Assembly (NCBI RefSeq): GCF_004011505.1
Contig: NZ_SAUN01000001.1
Location: 2,108,001 to 2,172,000, forward strand
DNA length: 64,000 nt
Direction of reading: 5' to 3'
DNA from: Nonomuraea polychroma
Lineage (GTDB): Bacteria > Actinomycetota > Actinomycetes > Streptosporangiales > Streptosporangiaceae
Shown: piece after piece, positions 59,638-64,000 of the stretch
Numbering within the stretch: position 1 is the first letter of the stretch
How the letters are laid out: every line of letters begins with the position of its first letter
The notes under the pieces: generated by a model
Told to the model about the DNA's origin: nothing
What the model saw: only the letters and a program-made list of their open reading frames with translations
Database searches by the model: none
Translations under genes and position numbers: made by a program

Positions 59638-60420
59638 TTACGCCTTGGCCAGCGTGCCCAGGTAGAGCTCGATGACCTTCGGGTCGTTGGCCAGCTCCCG
59701 ACCGGTGCCGGTGTAGGCGTTGCGACCCTGGTCGAGGACGTAGCCGCGGTGGCAGATCTGCAGGCAGCGGCGGGCGTTCTGCTCCACCATGATGATGGTG
59801 ACGCCGGCCTTGTTGATCTGCTGGGCCTGGATGAACACCAGGTCCTGCAGCTTGGGCGACAGGCCCGCGGAGGGCTCGTCCAGCAGCAGCACCGACGGCT
59901 CGGTCATCAGGGCCCTGGCCATCGCCACCATCTGCCGCTCACCGCCGGACAGGGAGCCGGCGCGCTGCTTGCGCCGCTCCTTGAGCGCGGGGAACAGCTC
60001 GGCCACGAACTCGAAGCGCTCCTTGAACTTCCCCGGCGCCTGGAAGGCGCCCATCTCGAGGTTCTCCTCGATGGTGAGGCTGGGGAAGACGTTGTTGGTC
60101 TGCGGCACGTAGCCGACGCCGCGGGAGACCAGCGAGTGCGCCTTCATGTTCGTGATGTTCTCACCCTTGAGCAGCACCGAGCCGCTGCGGATGTTGACCA
60201 GTCCGAAGATGGCCTTGAGCAGGGTCGACTTCCCGGCGCCGTTGGGGCCGATGATGCCGATCAGCTCGCCCTCTTTGACGTAGAGGTCGGAGCCGTTGAG
60301 GATGTTGACGCCCGGCAGGTAGCCGGCGATCAGCTCGTCGCACCGCAGGACGGCGTCCTCAGCGCCCTCCAGGTGAGCGCTGCGGTCGGTGATGGCCGCC
60401 TGGGACTCGGGGACGGTCAC
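59638..60420 (-). CDS. livF: Branched-chain amino acid ABC transporter ATP-binding protein LivF
   Basis: 260-residue ATPase. Walker A GPNGAGKST, Q-loop VPQTNNVFPSLTIEENLEMG, signature LSGGERQMVAMARAL, Walker B VLLLDEPSAGLSP, and H-loop replaced by the LivF-typical IIMVEQNARR. The first about 25 residues are extra. Its GTG start overlaps the livG stop (GTGA). Last gene of livHMGF on the minus strand, with a strong terminator. Confidence 0.95.
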   Translation of the reverse strand: MTVPESQAAITDRSAHLEGAEDAVLRCDELIAGYLPGVNILNGSDLYVKEGELIGIIGPNGAGKSTLLKAIFGLVNIRSGSVLLKGENITNMKAHSLVSRGVGYVPQTNNVFPSLTIEENLEMGAFQAPGKFKERFEFVAELFPALKERRKQRAGSLSGGERQMVAMARALMTEPSVLLLDEPSAGLSPKLQDLVFIQAQQINKAGVTIIMVEQNARRCLQICHRGYVLDQGRNAYTGTGRELANDPKVIELYLGTLAKA

Positions 60421-61355
60421 TTCTGCGTCTCCTCTTCGATCTCGGCCTCAAGCGCCGCCTCAGCCTCGTGCAGCTGCGCCTCCAGCTCGCTCTCCGAGAG
60501 CGGCGCGTCGTGGTGGGCGCCCAGGTAGGCGTCGATCACGCGCTGGTCGGACATGATCGTCGACGGCGGGCCCTCGGCGATCACCGTGCCCTGCGCCATG
60601 ACGATCACCCAGTCGCTGATGTCGCGGACCATGTCCATGTCGTGCTCGACGAACAGCACCGTCATGCCCTGCTCGCGCAGGTCCTTGACGTGGCCGAGCA
60701 GCGACTGGGTCAGCGCCGGGTTCACGCCCGCCATCGGCTCGTCGAGCATGACCAGCTCGGGCCGGACCATCAGCGCGCGCGCCATCTCCAGCAGCTTGCG
60801 CTGGCCGCCGGACAGCGACCCGGCGAAGTCGTCGCGCTTGGCGTCGAGCTTGAAGCGGACCAGCAGCTCCTCGGCCCGCTCGGTGATCTCGTCCTCCTGC
60901 TTGCGCCAGAGGGGCGGCAGGAGGGCCCGCCAGAAGTTCTCGCCCACCTGTTGCTGGGCGCCCAGGCGCATGTTCTCCATGACCGTGAGCCTGGACAGGG
61001 CCTTGGTGAGCTGGAAGGTGCGCACCATGCCGTTCCTGGCGACCTTGTGCGCAGGGACGCCGTTCATGGCGCGGCCGTTGAACGTCCATGCGCCCGCGTC
61101 GGCCGTGTCGAAGCCGGTGAGCTGGTTGAAGAACGTGGTCTTGCCGGCTCCGTTGGGGCCGATCAGCGCCGTGATGGAGCCGCGCTGGATCTCGACGTGG
61201 TCCACGTCGACGGCGGTCAGACCGCCGAAGCGGCGCACGACCTTGTCGACCACGAGGATCGGGTCCGGCTTGGGCACCCCGGGCTCGCGCTGCATGTCCT
61301 TGAACGCCGCCAACGCCGAGGCCTTCGGGCTGGTGGTCATCGTGTCATCGCGCAT
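60417..61355 (-). CDS. livG: Branched-chain amino acid ABC transporter ATP-binding protein LivG
   Basis: 312-residue ATPase. Walker A GPNGAGKTT, LivG-specific VRTFQLTKALSRLTVMENMR, signature LSGGQRKLLEMARAL, Walker B LVMLDEPMAGVNP, and H-loop VLFVEHDMDMV. The C-terminal tail (about 280-312) is Glu-rich and disordered. ATG at 61355 has AGAGGGAG upstream and overlaps the livM end by 11 bp; ATG at 61340 is the alternative. Pairs with LivF to power the importer. Confidence 0.95.
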   Translation of the reverse strand: MRDDTMTTSPKASALAAFKDMQREPGVPKPDPILVVDKVVRRFGGLTAVDVDHVEIQRGSITALIGPNGAGKTTFFNQLTGFDTADAGAWTFNGRAMNGVPAHKVARNGMVRTFQLTKALSRLTVMENMRLGAQQQVGENFWRALLPPLWRKQEDEITERAEELLVRFKLDAKRDDFAGSLSGGQRKLLEMARALMVRPELVMLDEPMAGVNPALTQSLLGHVKDLREQGMTVLFVEHDMDMVRDISDWVIVMAQGTVIAEGPPSTIMSDQRVIDAYLGAHHDAPLSESELEAQLHEAEAALEAEIEEETQK

Positions 61356-62331
61356 CGATGGCGATCTCCCTCTTGTCACCGAAGATGCCCTGCGGCCGGA
61401 GTACCAGCAACAGGATGAAGCCTAGACCAACCAGGGCGTAACGGATGGGGCCGACCTGGATGTTGGTCATGAACGGGATGTACCCGTTGGCCACCAGCTC
61501 CGCCAGCGTGTTGCCCACGAAGACGAACAGGACCCAGAAGATCATCGCGCCGACGACCGGGCCGAAGACGCGGGCGGCGCCGCCGAGGATGACGATGGTG
61601 TAGGCGAAGAACGTCATCTCGGTGCCGAACACGTCGGGCTGCACCGACCCGTGGTACAGGCCGTAGAAGAAGCCGCCGAAGCAGCCGATGAGGCCGCCCA
61701 GGAGCAGCGACTGCATCTTGTAGGAGAAGACGTTCTTGCCGAGGGCGCGCACGGCGTCCTCGTCCTCCCGGATCGCCTTGAGCACGCGGCCCCACGGGCT
61801 CTTCATGAGCAGGTAGACCATCAGGCAGCTGAGCAGCACGACGATCCAGCCGACCGTGAGCAGCCACATCGAGCGCTCGTCGAAGACGATCGGGCCGATG
61901 CCGTAGCGGCCTTCCGGGTAGATGTTCATCGCGTAGAAGCCGTCGTTGAAGCCGCGCCGGCCGTCGGAGCCACCGAAGATGCCCTTGAAGTACACCGAGC
62001 GGAAGACGAGCCGGATGATCTCGGCCGCGGCGATGGTCACGATCGCCAGGTAGTCGGCGCGCAACTGCAGCGTCGGGATACCCATCAGGAGCGCCAGGAG
62101 CGCCGCGGCCCCCAGACCGACGAAGATGCCGATCCAGAAGGGCAGGCCGAGTACGACGACCGTGACGGCCAGGCCGTATCCGGCCACGGCCATGAACGCC
62201 GCCTGTCCGAAGTTGAGCAGGCCGGTGTAACCGAAGTGGATGTTGACGCCGATGGCGGCCAGGCCGTACACCACGGTCTCCCAGCCGATGGCGGCGTGGA
62301 CGGTGGTGGTGAGAATTGTGAGCCAGTCCAT
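61345..62331 (-). CDS. livM: Branched-chain amino acid ABC transporter permease LivM
   Basis: 328-residue membrane permease with about eight to nine hydrophobic segments. NIHFGYTGLLNFGQAAFMAVAG (N-terminal family motif), GIPTLQLRADYLAIVTIAAAE and the EAA-like cytosolic loop GRVLKAIREDEDAVRALGKN are diagnostic. The C-terminus returns to the LRPQGIFG pattern. ATG at 62331; stop overlaps the livG start. Second gene of the operon. Confidence 0.95.
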   Translation of the reverse strand: MDWLTILTTTVHAAIGWETVVYGLAAIGVNIHFGYTGLLNFGQAAFMAVAGYGLAVTVVVLGLPFWIGIFVGLGAAALLALLMGIPTLQLRADYLAIVTIAAAEIIRLVFRSVYFKGIFGGSDGRRGFNDGFYAMNIYPEGRYGIGPIVFDERSMWLLTVGWIVVLLSCLMVYLLMKSPWGRVLKAIREDEDAVRALGKNVFSYKMQSLLLGGLIGCFGGFFYGLYHGSVQPDVFGTEMTFFAYTIVILGGAARVFGPVVGAMIFWVLFVFVGNTLAELVANGYIPFMTNIQVGPIRYALVGLGFILLLVLRPQGIFGDKREIAIDAR

Positions 62332-62343
62332 GTGTTACCCCCG

Positions 62344-63630
62344 TCAGCCGATCCGCTCGCGGCGGCCCAGGATGCCCTGCGGCCGGAAGAGAAGCACGAT
62401 GATGAGCACGGCGAGCGCTCCGACGGACTTCAGCTCCGGCGGCACCCACAGCGTGGACACCTGGATGAACACGCCGACCACGAGCGAGCCGACCAGGGCG
62501 CCGAAGGCCGTGCCGAGCCCGCCGAGCGTGACGCCGGCGAAGATGAGCAGCAGGATGTCCTGGCCCATCGTGAACTTCAGCGACTGCGACAGGCCGAGCA
62601 TGATGCCGGCCAGCGCGGCGATGGCGGCGCCCGCGGTCCAGATGATGCGGATGACCCGGTCGACGTTGATGCCGGAGGAGGCGGCCAGGGCCGGGTTGTC
62701 GGCCACGGCGCGCGCCGCCTTGCCGGTGCGGGTCTTCATCAGGGCGATGCCCACGACGACGAGGACCGCGAGCTCGATGCCCATGGCCCAGAAGTTCTTC
62801 GGGGCGGCGGTGATCGGGCCGACCGAGATGCCGGCCTGCGAGACGTAGTCGTTGAAGTTCTCGGTCTGGGGGCCGAAGAAGAACTGGATGAGGTTCCGCA
62901 GCAGGATCGCCACACCGATCGAGATGATCATCATGGCGATGGTGCCGGTGCCGCGCTTGCGCAGCTGGCCCCAGAACAGGCGGTCCTGGCCGTAACCCAG
63001 GGCGCCGGCGGCAATGACGGCGATCACCGCGGCGGGGATCAGCTGAATGCTGAAGCCGATGTTGAAGGCATAGGCGAGGACCGCGCCGAGCGTGATCAGC
63101 TCGCCGTGAGCGAAGTTGGTCAGGCCGGTCGTGCCGTAGATGAGCGACAGACCGAGCGCGCCCAGGGCGATGATCAGGCCGAGGTTGAGGCCCTCGAACG
63201 TCAGCTGCGCGGCCTGCTGCCAGAACGTGCTGCCGCCGGTGCTCTCCTGCTGCTGCCCCGGGGCCGCCTTCGGCTGCAGCGCGAACAGGACGGTGGAGCA
63301 GTTGTCCTCGTAGACCGTCGGCGTACGGACGTTGTTGCCGCCGCGCACCTCGGCGTTCTGCGGCAGGCTGGCGACATCCAAGGTGACCTTGTACTTGCCC
63401 GGATCCTCAACCTGAACGTCCCAGGTGCCTTGAGCGTTGGTGGTGACTTCCTTGACGGGTTGTCCGCTTTCGGTGGTCACCGCAATTTTGGCGCCGTTCA
63501 CTGGCTGGCCTTGGAGTTTGAGTGTTCCCCTCAGTCCCTGGCAATCGGCGGGACCCGCGTGGGCGGGTCCGGCCAGCAGGAAGACGAGTCCACCCAGGAA
63601 GGCCGTGAACGCGATCACGGCTCTGCGCAA
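62344..63630 (-). CDS. livH: Branched-chain amino acid ABC transporter permease LivH with secreted N-terminal domain
   Basis: 428 residues, about 130 longer than typical LivH. Residues 1-25 form a cleavable signal peptide (LLAGPAHA). Residues 26-115 form a beta-sandwich, carboxypeptidase-regulatory/CnaB-like module (LRGTLKLQGQPVNGAKIAVT, GTWDVQVEDPGKYKVTLD), with Cys30 and Cys111 probably bonded. A Gln/Ser linker leads to the permease (about 140-428: GALGLSLIYGTTGLTNFAHG, the loop MKTRTGKAARAVADNPALA, and LFRPQGILGRRERIG). First gene of the operon; 370 bp of upstream region to the window edge. Confidence 0.92.
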   Translation of the reverse strand: MRRAVIAFTAFLGGLVFLLAGPAHAGPADCQGLRGTLKLQGQPVNGAKIAVTTESGQPVKEVTTNAQGTWDVQVEDPGKYKVTLDVASLPQNAEVRGGNNVRTPTVYEDNCSTVLFALQPKAAPGQQQESTGGSTFWQQAAQLTFEGLNLGLIIALGALGLSLIYGTTGLTNFAHGELITLGAVLAYAFNIGFSIQLIPAAVIAVIAAGALGYGQDRLFWGQLRKRGTGTIAMMIISIGVAILLRNLIQFFFGPQTENFNDYVSQAGISVGPITAAPKNFWAMGIELAVLVVVGIALMKTRTGKAARAVADNPALAASSGINVDRVIRIIWTAGAAIAALAGIMLGLSQSLKFTMGQDILLLIFAGVTLGGLGTAFGALVGSLVVGVFIQVSTLWVPPELKSVGALAVLIIVLLFRPQGILGRRERIG

Positions 63631-63758
63631 TGGTGCTCCCTCAAAAAGTTAGGTCAAGGCGGGGTTGTGCCCCTCCAACTCGACACGCGCGCATCGCAGG
63701 CACAACTGGGATGCAATGGCGGGAGCTTATGCCGACGACGCCCGGTTCAGTATCGTTC

Positions 63759-63796
63759 GTCACCAATTAGTGACAACTGCGTGTCACTCATGTGAG
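63759..63796. promoter_or_regulatory. Four GTGAC half-sites upstream of livH
   Basis: GTCAC (63759-63763), GTGAC (63770-63774), GTCAC (63783-63787) and GTGAG (63792-63796) form two adjacent palindromes, about 130 bp before the livH start. This is the look of a dimeric regulator operator. No regulator gene adjoins, so the binder is unknown. Confidence 0.45.
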
Positions 63797-63884
63797 GAAA
63801 CAACGTGGCAGGTCAGGGGCTAAATGAGGGTAGACGCCTGGCCTGGACGGTAAAAAATCCGTAACAATCATCGGGAAATCGTGA

Positions 63885-63965
63885 CGAGCCCGCGGGGCTG
63901 CCTTTGGGGCCATGTAGGGCTTCCCCGGCCGTACACGTTATCTACTAAGCCTCCCCGCGGGCTCG
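63885..63965. repeat. 13-bp inverted repeat enclosing a 55-nt structured segment
   Basis: CGAGCCCGCGGGG (63885-63897) is exactly complementary to CCCCGCGGGCTCG (63953-63965). The 55 nt between contain further pairing options (GGGG...CCCC; GTAGGGCTT...AAGCCT). A third copy of the core CCCGCGGGG lies at 63986-63994. Candidate leader RNA, small RNA or operator. Confidence 0.6.
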
Positions 63966-64000
63966 CGTTCGGACCACCGTAGCGACCCGCGGGGCCGGTG

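Larger units (their letters stand above)
63631..64000. promoter_or_regulatory. Upstream region of livH with GTGAC operator-like sites and long inverted repeat
   Basis: 370 bp without a gene. Four alternating GTCAC/GTGAC half-sites lie at 63759-63796, and a 13-bp inverted repeat at 63885-63965 (separate entries). No ORF is convincing. The region presumably holds the liv promoter. Confidence 0.45.

Noticed and set aside
61651..63795. 714-codon plus-strand frame opposite livM and livH
   Set aside because: Antisense shadow of the permease genes with His/Asp/Glu-rich mirror composition.

Overview
The window is GC-rich chromosomal DNA with frequent GTG starts, 4-bp start/stop overlaps and actinobacterial families throughout: PriA, TIGR02234, TIGR03085, DUF2567, DUF2752, an ANTAR regulator and the hisDCB-hisH-priA-hisF gene order. 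It looks like a primary-metabolism segment of a filamentous actinomycete. A member of the Streptosporangiales (Nonomuraea-like) is my best guess, inferred from gene content and not from any search. No phage, IS element, CRISPR array or rRNA was seen. One tRNA-Leu(CAA) is present.

Layout. 1-8.7 kb is a mixed housekeeping/accessory stretch: the 5' part of a murA whose catalytic Cys is replaced by Asp, a DUF2567 membrane protein, an amidase, a YbaK deacylase, an AraC regulator divergent from a fosmidomycin-resistance-type MFS pump, a secreted trypsin-like protease, an ATP-dependent DNA ligase and a 64-aa protein. 9.0-15.1 kb is the histidine operon hisD-hisC-hisB-(51-aa membrane protein)-hisH-(109-aa membrane protein)-priA-ridA-hisF. 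15.1-22.3 kb holds a glutamine-synthetase-like enzyme, small proteins, a heterodimeric ABC exporter and an anti-sigma/anti-sigma-antagonist pair. 22.3-28.4 kb is hisI, a TIGR02234 protein, two Tyr-Gly-Gln-rich membrane proteins, a DUF2752 protein and trpC-trpB-trpA, closed by a strong terminator. PriA probably supplies the missing TrpF activity.

28.5-40.3 kb carries a 1293-aa secreted GH101 endo-alpha-N-acetylgalactosaminidase, then a tightly overlapping run: MauE-like protein, DsbA-like protein, lgt with a long acidic tail, a VIT/CCC1 transporter, and two adjacent membrane-anchored proteins that share one undescribed domain. Facing them is a minus-strand BpsA-like (branched polyamine synthase family) enzyme. 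40.9-46.9 kb is gltB-gltD. 47.1-53.0 kb holds a subtilase lipoprotein, DUF2784, pyk, dapD, a PPOX-fold protein and a decayed SDR gene. 53.1-64 kb holds tRNA-Leu, pdtaR (ANTAR response regulator) and a branched-chain amino-acid ABC importer: three tandem paralogous binding lipoproteins on the plus strand and livH-livM-livG-livF on the minus strand. Its LivH carries an unusual secreted N-terminal domain.

Most interesting for follow-up: the paralogous domain pair after lgt/VIT with a coupled 34-codon ORF between them, the LivH fusion, the three livJ paralogs beside an ANTAR regulator, the [Y/G/Q]-rich membrane protein pair inside the trp region, the BpsA-like enzyme with a C-terminal extension, and gene scars (MEDS remnant, HTH remnant, SDR/regulator deletion junction) not visible as ordinary ORFs.
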